From assembly GCA_021828925.1 (NCBI GenBank), contig JAJZCT010000266.1, forward strand, positions 1 through 5,487: a stretch of DNA of 5,487 bases, read 5' to 3'. The notes under the pieces were generated by a model, which saw only the letters and a program-made list of their open reading frames with translations, made no database searches and was not told the DNA's origin. This DNA comes from Planctomycetota bacterium. Lineage in GTDB: Bacteria; Planctomycetota; Phycisphaerae; WQYP01. The position numbers and the translations under genes were made by a program. Below are positions 1 to 5,487 of this stretch, one piece after another. Positions within the stretch are counted from its first letter, which is position 1. Every line of letters begins with the position of its first letter.

Positions 1-452
1 GCATGTACGGCTTTACCTGTAAAGTCGGCTTGATGGGCCCTATCTCCATGGCGCTGGCCGACATTTTGGATTGGGCAATAATTATTGCCCGTGAGATTCA
101 GAAAGAAGGCCAAAACCACCATTGTTGCCACAAGCAATTCCCAGGATTCAACGAGCATCCGCACTTTTTTTCCGTTCATGACCACCGTACAGGTGTGTCT
201 TGCACAGCTATTGCGGCCGCTTTGTCCGAAGCATCGGTTCCCTGCAACGCAATCGAGCGCATGAAGTTGTTGGTGATGTCCCAGATGCACAGTTGCTCCA
301 TACCTGATACCCGGATCATGTTCTGCACCGAGTATCGTGAGGCTCGTTGTGGCATATCGGTGTCCATTCCGATAAAGCGAAAATAGCAATTTCTCGCGGA
401 ACAGCATCGCATCCATACGAGCCGCGCCTGAGTATCGGAACCAATCCGACAT
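1..452 (-). CDS. Unrecognised open frame, truncated at the left edge (doubtful gene)
   Basis: On the minus strand the frame with ATG at 452 stays open to the window edge, giving at least 150 residues, and the same frame has no stop back to about 632 (about 210 codons in all). The start MSDWFRYSGAARMDAM is my choice because it is the first ATG; no Shine-Dalgarno is visible before it. The central part is rich in His and Cys and does not resemble a known family. One hydrophobic stretch, LLVATMVVLAFFLNL, sits just after an internal Met at 179 and could be a membrane segment. A second minus-strand frame (412-176) is also open and reads more naturally between about 365 and 176; its TGA overlaps the Met at 179 as ATGA, the usual arrangement of coupled genes. 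A plus-strand frame, 3-386, is open too. Possible explanations are a real gene cut by the edge, a decayed gene with frameshifts, or chance open frames in non-coding DNA. I cannot assign a function. Confidence 0.22.
   Translation of the reverse strand, partial: MSDWFRYSGAARMDAMLFREKLLFSLYRNGHRYATTSLTILGAEHDPGIRYGATVHLGHHQQLHALDCVAGNRCFGQSGRNSCARHTCTVVMNGKKVRMLVESWELLVATMVVLAFFLNLTGNNYCPIQNVGQRHGDRAHQADFTGKAVH
73..90. repeat. 18-bp perfect palindrome
   Basis: The sequence GGGCAATAATTATTGCCC is its own reverse complement over all 18 bases, with a GGGC/GCCC clamp and an AT-rich centre. This shape suits a dimeric DNA-binding protein site, or a loopless hairpin if transcribed. It lies inside the ambiguous open frames of the left flank, so if those are not genes it may be an operator. 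No flanking promoter is clear, and the function is unknown. Confidence 0.5.
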
Positions 453-677
453 CGTGATAATTAAGCAATTGCTGTGCCAGAAAAATGCAGGGGCAGTCAA
501 AATGTAGGCATAGGCCTGAAAATAAGGGATTTCATGCCCAAAATGGAAAAATAAGCGTTTAACGTGGTCAAGCCTGACGCCTAATAAACAGTCAGTATGT
601 GATTTATTAGCCGAGTTGTCCGTACGTCATGCATTAAAATAAGGCAGGCGTGGGTGGCTTGCATGATTGCATGGGGG
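453..677. other. Probable intergenic region downstream of panC
   Basis: This stretch of about 225 bases follows the TAG stop of panC. It is more AT-rich than the neighbouring genes and shows no gene I can support. The minus frame that continues into the left-edge open frame is open here back to about 632 but has no ATG. Contents: an 8-bp inverted repeat at 581-610, a short AGGC-ATAG-GCCT hairpin near 507-518, and a partial direct repeat of ATGCAA next to the panC stop. None has a following T-run in the direction of panC transcription, so I do not call an intrinsic terminator. Confidence 0.5.
581..610. repeat. AT-rich inverted repeat downstream of panC
   Basis: CTAATAAA at 581-588 is exactly complementary to TTTATTAG at 603-610, with a 14-base loop between. 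It begins about 67 bases past the panC stop. The stem has only two G-C pairs and no T-tract follows in the minus direction, so it is a weak terminator candidate at best. It might instead protect a 3' end or bind a protein. Confidence 0.4.
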
Positions 678-1523
678 CTAAGAAATGAGAACATTATCAA
701 TCAGGCGTGTTGTTCCCAGTTTCGCGGCAATCAGAAGAACACACGGTGCGCCGACTATGCCCGTATATGGCACGAGCGTTTCGGGGTCGCAGGCCAAGGC
801 GTACTGCACTTCCAGGCCCGCTTGCGTTATTTGTTCGATCATCCCTGCTTGCAGAACCGCCGAGTCCCGTATGCCTGAATGGTATTGATTCTGCGCGTGA
901 CACAGTGCCCGGTAAATGGCCGTCGCCCTGGCCCGCTGATCTGAGGATAAATACCTGTTTCGGCTGCTCATGGCCAAGCCATCCGATTCGCGAGCTGTAG
1001 GCGCTGTGATGAGTTCCACCGGCATATTCAAATCCGTAATCATCTGCCGAAGAATTCGCTGCTGCTGAAAATCCTTTTGTCCCAGAATCATCGCTGCAGG
1101 CTCAACAATTCCCAGCAGTTTTGCCACGACCGTGCAAACGCCCTTAAAGTGCCCGGGACGAATGGCTCCCTCGAGCACATTCCCCAGCGGCCCGGGATCG
1201 ATGCTTGTTGCACTACCGGCTGGGTACATTTCTTCCGGTGAGGGAGAAAATATGACATCCGCTTCCCATCGGATCAGATTGGCCACGTCCTGTTCAAATG
1301 GCCGGGGATATTTATGAAAGTCCTCATTCGGACCGAACTGTGTGGGGTTGACAAAAATGGATGTCGCCACCACGCCACTGGAACCCGCCAGACGCCGGGC
1401 CATTTGTACCAGGCTGCCATGACCTTCATGCAAAGCCCCCATGGTAGGAACAAAGATGACCTTTTTTTCCGATACCGTATGGCGGAAATTCCGAAATTCA
1501 TCAATCGTTTTACAAATGTGCAT
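678..1523 (-). CDS. panC: Pantothenate synthetase (pantoate--beta-alanine ligase)
   Basis: This cytoplasmic enzyme joins pantoate and beta-alanine using ATP, through a pantoyl-adenylate intermediate; it is the last step of pantothenate (vitamin B5, CoA precursor) synthesis. The 281-residue product matches the usual family length of about 280. Signature motifs are all present: the HIGH-like PTMGALHEGH at residues 26-35, IFVNPTQFGPNEDF at 56-69, the RPGHFKGV pantoate/ATP-loop segment at 122-129, GQKDFQQ at 148-154, and the KMSKS-equivalent MSSRNRYLS at 185-193. The ATG at 1523 has an AGGA eight bases upstream (1531-1534 on the plus strand), which supports this start. It lies 19 bases after the folK stop and is the last gene of the cluster. 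No panB or panD is seen in the window. The reading frame is intact with no missing key residue. Identification is near certain. Confidence 0.97.
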   Translation of the reverse strand: MHICKTIDEFRNFRHTVSEKKVIFVPTMGALHEGHGSLVQMARRLAGSSGVVATSIFVNPTQFGPNEDFHKYPRPFEQDVANLIRWEADVIFSPSPEEMYPAGSATSIDPGPLGNVLEGAIRPGHFKGVCTVVAKLLGIVEPAAMILGQKDFQQQRILRQMITDLNMPVELITAPTARESDGLAMSSRNRYLSSDQRARATAIYRALCHAQNQYHSGIRDSAVLQAGMIEQITQAGLEVQYALACDPETLVPYTGIVGAPCVLLIAAKLGTTRLIDNVLIS

Positions 1524-1542
1524 CTGGCAATCCTGTATTTAA

Positions 1543-2034
1543 TCACGCTGGACCACATGACCCCATCGGACATGCCCGCAATAAGGCCATGGCTGTTTTT
1601 CCAATGCGGGGATGAAGAACCTCCGGTGCGATTTGAGCCAATGGCCGCAGGACAAATAACCTCTCGTGCATACGCGGATGCGGAATGGTTAAATCCGGAG
1701 TGTCAATCATCCGATCCTCAAACAGCAGAATATCAAGATCAATGATTCGCGGTCCGTGCCGCGTCTCGCATAAACGATCCCGCCCCATATTCTGTTCAAC
1801 ACGCACCAGTGCCGCCAGCAGGTCTTCCGGCGACAGCTCTGTGCGCAAACGTGCCGCGGCATTGTAGTAGTCGTTCTGTCCCGGAGGGCCGCCTACCGGA
1901 GCGGTTACGATAAAATCAGATACCAGTTCAACTCCGGTTCTTGGGATCGTCGCAATCTTAGCCAGTGCCTGCCGCAGATTTTCTTCCCGGCTGCCGAGGT
2001 TACTGCCCAGCGCGATATAGCAAGTAGAGGTCAT
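1543..2034 (-). CDS. folK: 2-amino-4-hydroxy-6-hydroxymethyldihydropteridine pyrophosphokinase
   Basis: HPPK transfers pyrophosphate from ATP to 6-hydroxymethyl-7,8-dihydropterin, giving the substrate that dihydropteroate synthase condenses with p-aminobenzoate in folate synthesis. The protein is cytoplasmic and 163 residues long, typical of a stand-alone HPPK (about 160) rather than a FolB-FolK or FolK-FolP fusion. Visible motifs: N-terminal IALGSNLGSREENL at 7-20, the substrate-binding segment GGPPGQNDYYNAA at 48-60, and HGPRIIDLDILLF at 93-105, where D99 and D101 correspond to the family's two magnesium ligands. IPHPRMHERLFVL follows at 117-129. The ATG at 2034 is preceded by AGGAG (plus-strand 2045-2049) at a spacing of 10, which fixes the start. 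The SD lies within the 17-base gap after the glycosyltransferase stop, suggesting coupled translation. folK next to panC is a recurrent bacterial arrangement. Confidence 0.96.
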   Translation of the reverse strand: MTSTCYIALGSNLGSREENLRQALAKIATIPRTGVELVSDFIVTAPVGGPPGQNDYYNAAARLRTELSPEDLLAALVRVEQNMGRDRLCETRHGPRIIDLDILLFEDRMIDTPDLTIPHPRMHERLFVLRPLAQIAPEVLHPRIGKTAMALLRACPMGSCGPA

Positions 2035-2051
2035 AAGATCAGCGCTCCTGT

Positions 2052-3440
2052 TCAGGTCCCGTCGGCGGTCGTTTTCAAGCGCTGTGGTAAATCGGAGGGT
2101 GTTGCCTGATCCTTAAATCGGGTGGTGAAAATCACCAGCATCAATAATACCGATGCCCACAAGGATACTCCGATGGTCAACATCCAGCGATGACCATCGG
2201 GGCCGAAGACTTTCGCCACATCGGTCGTTAAAAACATGAGAAAAGCCGCGATCGATAATGCGATCAGCGCTCTTCGCCGCGTAATGTAAGCCACCATCGG
2301 ATCGGACAATATCATCCCAACCGCCGTGAGTGTGAGTATAAGCGTCACGAAATGCGGTACCCAGGTTCGAGGCGAGGCCCAGAGCATAAACGCGGCCACG
2401 CCCCCAATTTCCATCACATATCGCCGATCACGAAGGGTCGGCAAGAATGTACGCGACCACCACAATCCTATCAGCCCTATGGATACCAGAACGATACGGA
2501 TAATCATATCGCATGTCGGAGCGGCGACATTAATAACATTTACATAATGCGCCGGATGCAATTTATCCGGGTGCATGGGGAACGCGGGTACATGCCGAAT
2601 AAGCCGGGCGATGAAAACCGGAATGGACTGACCCACAAAATAAGTCAGATGGCCGCCCTTGAGGTATGGAACAATCATGATGTGTGTCCATTCTCGCAGC
2701 CAGGCAAGATTCTGACTCCATCCGAATATTGCCGCCGGAATCAACAGCAGGCCTGAAATCAGGCCGGCGATAATTCCACCCGCAACATGCCACTGGCGCT
2801 TCCACAAAAAGTAGATGAGAAATACCAGGGGCGTAACTTTAATGCACACCGCCAAACCCACCAGAATCCCTCCCAGCCACTTCCAGGCCGACCGGTCCTG
2901 TTGCGCAGCGCAAAGCCCCATTGTTAACGGCAGCAGCATTAATAAATTGGTCTGTCCTTCCTGGATATCCTGCAACGCGGGCCAGAACCAAACCGCCAGC
3001 ATAAGCAGCACGGCGGTCATGGACAACTTAACTCCCGCCTGCCGGGCAATGCGATATACCGCCCAGAATATTCCCACGGAGAAAAAATATTTGCATAATG
3101 CCCAAATCCATTCCGCATTCGGCGGCGAGAACCATGTCAGCGGCCCGAAGATGGCCAGTGTTACCGGCGGGGTTGGAAACGTGTCGCTGGTGTACGGCAC
3201 ATGCCGGTTAATAAATGGCGGCACCACAACCATCCAGCGGTCAAAGTCGTTGACATAACGCGTGGAACCGGTTTTTTCACGGTGCATCACCCGTGCACGC
3301 GCCTGAAAAGCCGCCACAATTGTTACAATCAGGCCCACGGCCAGAATAATACCGACCGCCGTCTGGTGCCTGGAAAATTGTGTCGTTGCGGTTTTCACGG
3401 GTTTAATCGCTTCTTTCCTGTTGCCGCCATGCCTGATCAT
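2052..3440 (-). CDS. Polytopic membrane glycosyltransferase, GT87 / DUF2029 family
   Basis: This is a 462-residue integral membrane protein with a basic N-terminal tail, a first membrane segment at about 28-45 and roughly ten further hydrophobic segments. It looks like the GT-C fold enzymes of family GT87 (DUF2029, which includes mycobacterial polyprenol-phosphate-mannose-dependent alpha-mannosyltransferases). Supporting landmarks: the acidic DFDRW at 65-69 in the first external loop, where the family has its catalytic Asp; TPP near 90-92; EGQTNLLMLLPL at 161-172, the family's GQxN helix; CIKVTP at 199-204; and ASPRTWVPHFV at 355-365, resembling the late LSPxSWxHH motif. The donor is probably a polyprenyl-phosphate sugar and the acceptor an envelope glycan or lipid, but the sequence does not identify either. 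The gene starts 6 bases after dapL. The ATG at 3440 has only a weak, close AAAGG. A GTG at 3398 (residue 15) has AGGAAAG ahead of it and is a credible alternative start. Confidence 0.82.
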   Translation of the reverse strand: MIRHGGNRKEAIKPVKTATTQFSRHQTAVGIILAVGLIVTIVAAFQARARVMHREKTGSTRYVNDFDRWMVVVPPFINRHVPYTSDTFPTPPVTLAIFGPLTWFSPPNAEWIWALCKYFFSVGIFWAVYRIARQAGVKLSMTAVLLMLAVWFWPALQDIQEGQTNLLMLLPLTMGLCAAQQDRSAWKWLGGILVGLAVCIKVTPLVFLIYFLWKRQWHVAGGIIAGLISGLLLIPAAIFGWSQNLAWLREWTHIMIVPYLKGGHLTYFVGQSIPVFIARLIRHVPAFPMHPDKLHPAHYVNVINVAAPTCDMIIRIVLVSIGLIGLWWSRTFLPTLRDRRYVMEIGGVAAFMLWASPRTWVPHFVTLILTLTAVGMILSDPMVAYITRRRALIALSIAAFLMFLTTDVAKVFGPDGHRWMLTIGVSLWASVLLMLVIFTTRFKDQATPSDLPQRLKTTADGT

Positions 3441-3446
3441 TGGCCT

Positions 3447-4613
3447 TTAGATCTTCAGCGAGCCAATACGCTTGACCGCTTCCCGCAAACGTGATTCGTC
3501 CACGGTTAACGCCATGCGTAAATAGCCCTCCGCGGCCGGACCGAAGCCGGCTCCCGGAACCGTCACGACGTGCGCTTCCTCAAGCAGACGGTTGCACAAA
3601 TCCATTGAGCCGATATTTTTCGGCGTATTAACCCAGCAGAAAAACCCCGCGGTGGGCTTGCGGAAGTTCCAGCCGATTTCGGCGAGTCCTCCATGCAGCT
3701 CATCACGCCTTCGACGGTAAATCTCCATCTGCTTTTTCACGTCCGGATGATCATAATGTTCCAGGGCCGCAGCACCGGCAACCTGAACGGCATTAAACTG
3801 GCCCGAATCCACGTTGCCTTTCACCTGAGCCAGTGCCGCTACCACCGCCGGATTGCCCACCGCCCAGCCGATGCGCCATCCGGTCATGTTGAAACTCTTG
3901 GACAGCGAATGAAATTCAATTGCCACATCCATCGCGCCGGGAACCTGCAAAATGCTGCAGGGGGCCTGTTCAAAATACACTTCGCCATAGGCTAAATCAT
4001 TCGCGATGATCCAGTTGTATTGTTTGGCCATTGCCACGGCTTTGGCATAAAAGCTAAGCGGTGCGGTCGCGGCGGTTGGATTGTTGGGATAATTCAACCA
4101 CAGCAGGCGAGCCTGTTGTCGAACGTCTTCCGGGATGGCATCCAGATCCGGTAGAAAGTCATGCGTTTCCAGCAGCGGGAGATGAAATACCCGTCCACCG
4201 GAGAAAATCGTTCCACTGGCATATACCGGATAGCCGGGCTGGGGGACCAATACCACATCGCCGGGATTAATAACGGCCAATGGCAAATGGGCAATGCCGT
4301 CTTTGGAACCTATGGTCGTGATAATATTGTGATCCGCGTTAACCGTCACGCCAAACCGCCGCTGCATGAACCGTGCCGCCGCTTGGCGGAATGCGGGCAC
4401 CCCTTCATCAAACGGATAGCGGTGATTTTTGGGGTCGTATATCGCTTTGGCCATTTCATCGATGATAAATCTGTGCGTGGGAAGATCAGGGTCGCCGACA
4501 CCAAGGTTAATGACATCTTTTCCCGCAGCCAGCAGCGCCCGCTTTTTTCGGTCAATTTCAATAAACAAATAGGGTGGTAGAGCTTGCAGACGTTGCGACT
4601 TGGTAAACGACAT
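3447..4613 (-). CDS. dapL: LL-diaminopimelate aminotransferase (PLP-dependent, fold type I)
   Basis: DapL converts tetrahydrodipicolinate directly to LL-2,6-diaminopimelate with glutamate as amino donor, bypassing the DapD/DapC/DapE acylated steps of lysine and peptidoglycan precursor synthesis. The 388-residue cytoplasmic protein is full length for the family. Features: LPPYLFIEIDRKK at 12-24 and VINLGVGDPDLPT at 34-46, both very like the DapL subgroup of Desulfitobacterium-type enzymes; IGSKDGIAHLPLA at 101-113; PGYPVY at 126-131; NYPNNPT at 174-180; the ND-A-Y pocket at 205-209; SLSKSFNMTGWRIG at 236-249 with PLP-binding K239; and R366 as the substrate carboxylate arginine. The start ATG at 4613 has AAGGAA seven bases upstream (plus-strand 4621-4626). 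It is the first gene of the minus-strand cluster, behind a candidate promoter and a leader hairpin. A broader-specificity aminotransferase of the same subfamily is the main alternative; absence of dapD/dapE elsewhere in the genome would strengthen the call. Confidence 0.85.
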   Translation of the reverse strand: MSFTKSQRLQALPPYLFIEIDRKKRALLAAGKDVINLGVGDPDLPTHRFIIDEMAKAIYDPKNHRYPFDEGVPAFRQAAARFMQRRFGVTVNADHNIITTIGSKDGIAHLPLAVINPGDVVLVPQPGYPVYASGTIFSGGRVFHLPLLETHDFLPDLDAIPEDVRQQARLLWLNYPNNPTAATAPLSFYAKAVAMAKQYNWIIANDLAYGEVYFEQAPCSILQVPGAMDVAIEFHSLSKSFNMTGWRIGWAVGNPAVVAALAQVKGNVDSGQFNAVQVAGAAALEHYDHPDVKKQMEIYRRRRDELHGGLAEIGWNFRKPTAGFFCWVNTPKNIGSMDLCNRLLEEAHVVTVPGAGFGPAAEGYLRMALTVDESRLREAVKRIGSLKI

Positions 4614-4654
4614 TCAGAATTTCCTTCCGTCACAGGGAAAACAAATCGGCGACA

Positions 4655-4671
4655 CCGCAAATCGTTTGCGG
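4655..4671 (-). promoter_or_regulatory. Strong hairpin in the dapL 5' leader
   Basis: Read on the minus strand, CCGCAAA and TTTGCGG form a perfect 7-bp stem around a 3-base CGA loop. After a small internal loop, GGTG (about 4674-4677) can pair with CGCC (about 4648-4651) to lengthen it. A T-rich tract, GATTTGTTTTCC, follows toward dapL, so in that direction it resembles an attenuator or weak intrinsic terminator; read on the plus strand no T-tract follows. It ends about 40 bases before the dapL start. It is much too short for a lysine riboswitch. Regulation is inferred, not shown. Confidence 0.45.
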
Positions 4672-4690
4672 GGCACCAGGCAGATACGCC

Positions 4691-4719
4691 AGTGTAAGAA
4701 ATATTGAACTTCCGGTAAA
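4691..4719 (-). promoter_or_regulatory. Candidate sigma-70-like promoter for the dapL cluster
   Basis: On the minus strand, TTTACC (plus 4714-4719) and TACACT (plus 4691-4696) are separated by exactly 17 bases, each matching four of six consensus positions of TTGACA and TATAAT. Transcription would start near 4684, giving a leader of about 70 bases that contains the hairpin and the dapL ribosome binding site. This is the only well-spaced pair I found before dapL. If the organism's housekeeping sigma prefers other boxes the call fails. Confidence 0.35.
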
Positions 4720-4735
4720 GTACGCGGGTAAGGAG

Positions 4736-4770
4736 AGGAGTTAGAAGCCAGGAGTTAGGAGCTAGGAGAC
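4736..4770 (+). repeat. Heptanucleotide repeat array A (AGGAGYT type)
   Basis: Five consecutive 7-base units are visible: AGGAGTT, AGAAGCC, AGGAGTT, AGGAGCT and AGGAGAC, with an extra AGGAG just before at 4731-4735. The pattern also reads as a 14-base tandem with 12 of 14 bases alike between the first two full copies. It lies in the gap between the divergent dapL and lgt genes, upstream of both. The purine-rich strand contains AGGAG repeatedly, so it mimics Shine-Dalgarno sequences without a suitably placed start. It is non-coding as far as I can tell. Confidence 0.7.
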
Positions 4771-4805
4771 TTTGGAAGCGATTCGCTTTTGCAAGATGCT
4801 GGTTG

Positions 4806-4847
4806 CGAAATTCGAAGTTCGAGGTTCCATGTTCTCGGCTCCAAGTT
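4806..4847 (+). repeat. Heptanucleotide repeat array B (CGAAGTT type)
   Basis: Six 7-base units follow one another: CGAAATT, CGAAGTT, CGAGGTT, CCATGTT, CTCGGCT and CCAAGTT, all beginning with C and mostly ending in TT. The array contains the palindromic core TTCGAA. It begins 35 bases after array A, with a different unit but the same 7-base period. Between them lies a near-palindromic AAGCGA-T-TCGCTT. On the minus strand the array makes a long spurious reading frame with repetitive peptides. Its end lies about 66 bases before lgt. Confidence 0.65.
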
Positions 4848-4913
4848 CCCGTAACCACGCCGGGGGCGCGGGAACTGGACGGGGTTTAACTTGAATGGAG
4901 ACACAATAATTTG

Positions 4914-5487
4914 ATGCTGGCTTATTACATTCAAACGCTTAACCCATTTATCTGGCGGTGGGGGAATTCAGGCTTTGGCATCCGTTGGTACGGTACTGCC
5001 TATCTGCTGGGTTTTATCATTGCCTATCTGCTGATGAAACGTTTTATCCGTACAGGGCGCATGTTGCTGCCGATGGAGCAATTGCCCGATTTTGTCCTTT
5101 TTGTCGCTATTTTTGGTGTATTAATCGGTGGTCGGCTGGGGGAAGCGATTCTGTACAGGCCCAGCATGTTCACCAATTTCTCTCCGCCGTTTCCATATTG
5201 GGGCTTGCTGAAGATACAGGATGGCGGCATGGCCGCGCATGGTGGTATCGTTGGCGTTTTTGCGGCGACATATGTGTTTGCAAGACGCCGGGGATACCGT
5301 TTTCTAAATCTGGTGGATTGTGGCGCAATGGTCGCACCGATTGGCATATTTTTTGGACGTATTGCCAATTTTATTAATGGCGAAGTATATGGACATATCT
5401 CACACGCAAAATGGGCGGTGCAGTTTCCGACGGAATTGATTTATCAATCTCAACCGCTGGATGCGCGAATACGGCATTTGGCCGGAA
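4914..5487 (+). CDS. lgt: Prolipoprotein diacylglyceryl transferase, 5' part (truncated by window edge)
   Basis: Lgt is a cytoplasmic-membrane enzyme that transfers diacylglyceryl from phosphatidylglycerol to the lipobox cysteine of prelipoproteins, the first step of lipoprotein maturation. The window holds 191 residues of an expected 270-300. Landmarks: GIRWYGTAYLLGF at 22-34, with Y26 matching the essential Tyr26 of the E. coli enzyme; IGGRLGEAILY at 71-81; GGMAAHGGIVG at 104-114, with H109 equivalent to E. coli His103; and the Lgt signature GRIANFINGEVYG at 148-160, with R149 equivalent to Arg143. WAVQFPTELIYQ follows at 167-178. The expected HPSQLYE-like segment would lie past the edge. 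ATG 4914 is chosen as start; GGAG at 4897-4900 is 13 bases upstream, rather far, so an in-frame TTG at 4911 is an alternative. The gene is divergent from the dapL cluster. Confidence 0.93.
   Translation, partial: MLAYYIQTLNPFIWRWGNSGFGIRWYGTAYLLGFIIAYLLMKRFIRTGRMLLPMEQLPDFVLFVAIFGVLIGGRLGEAILYRPSMFTNFSPPFPYWGLLKIQDGGMAAHGGIVGVFAATYVFARRRGYRFLNLVDCGAMVAPIGIFFGRIANFINGEVYGHISHAKWAVQFPTELIYQSQPLDARIRHLAG

Larger units (their letters stand above)
4614..4913. other. Divergent intergenic region between dapL and lgt
   Basis: These 300 bases separate two divergently transcribed genes and must carry both control regions. Listed separately are the dapL leader hairpin, its candidate promoter and two heptamer repeat arrays. 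The last 50 bases before lgt include a GC-rich patch (near 4860-4885) and a GGAG at 4897-4900. I see no convincing -35/-10 pair for lgt. A minus-strand open frame crosses the region into dapL DNA (4858-4346), but it is made of repeats and dapL antisense-frame codons and is not a gene. Confidence 0.7.

Noticed and set aside
3..386. Plus-strand open frame of 127 codons at the left edge
   Set aside because: Its translation is rich in His/Cys with no recognisable domain, it overlaps longer minus-strand open frames, and it has no visible ribosome binding site. It is kept only as an alternative in the left-flank finding.
1314..1745. Plus-strand open frame of 143 codons
   Set aside because: It lies opposite panC and folK, both of which have complete family motifs, so it is an antisense shadow.
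4614..4690. Lysine (L-box) riboswitch in front of dapL
   Set aside because: The predicted leader of about 70 bases is far shorter than the roughly 170-base L-box aptamer, and only one simple hairpin is visible.
4736..4847. CRISPR array
   Set aside because: The units are contiguous 7-mers without spacers, and there is no repeat of 25-40 bases and no cas gene.
4346..4858. Minus-strand open frame of 170 codons across the dapL-lgt gap
   Set aside because: It consists of the heptamer arrays, the dapL leader and an out-of-frame part of dapL. Repetitive peptides of this kind are typical of spurious ORFs.
4891..4910. Promoter for lgt (TTGAAT with CAATAAT)
   Set aside because: The boxes are only about 8 bases apart and overlap the ribosome binding region, so they cannot work as a normal -35/-10 pair.
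4958..5377. Plus-strand open frame of 139 codons overlapping lgt
   Set aside because: It is a different frame of the same DNA; the lgt frame carries the Lgt signature and catalytic residues.

Overview
The window looks like ordinary bacterial chromosome of about 50% GC, mostly housekeeping genes with tight operon spacing. A class-I-fold LL-diaminopimelate aminotransferase (DapL) and a prolipoprotein diacylglyceryl transferase (Lgt) indicate a diderm or other lipoprotein-making, diaminopimelate-using bacterium. DapL and the simple heptanucleotide repeats would fit an environmental lineage such as the Planctomycetes/PVC group or a deltaproteobacterium-like clade. That placement is a guess; nothing in the window fixes the taxonomy.

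Layout: (1) 1-677 is a poorly explained left flank. It holds a minus-strand frame without stops for roughly 210 codons that runs off the edge, competing open frames on both strands, an 18-bp perfect palindrome and an 8-bp AT-rich inverted repeat. (2) 678-4613 is a compact four-gene minus-strand cluster, transcribed dapL -> GT87-type membrane glycosyltransferase -> folK -> panC, with gaps of 6, 17 and 19 bases, so probably one operon. (3) 4614-4913 is a 300-base divergent intergenic region. Moving away from dapL it holds a strong leader hairpin, a candidate sigma-70-like promoter firing toward dapL, and two separate arrays of degenerate 7-base repeats. (4) 4914-5487 is the 5' two thirds of lgt on the plus strand, cut by the window edge.

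How the genes work together: dapL supplies meso-diaminopimelate/lysine precursors for the cell wall. folK makes the pterin pyrophosphate needed for folate. panC makes pantothenate for CoA; its ketopantoate precursor depends on a folate one-carbon donor (the PanB step), which is the usual rationale for folK-pan neighbourhoods. The polytopic GT87 enzyme probably mannosylates or otherwise glycosylates an envelope lipid or glycan, and Lgt lipidates lipoproteins. The cluster is therefore a mix of cofactor supply and envelope building. I found no mobile element, CRISPR array, tRNA, rRNA or defence system, and no convincing undescribed system. The most unusual signals are the heptamer arrays, the dapL leader hairpin and the unexplained left flank.
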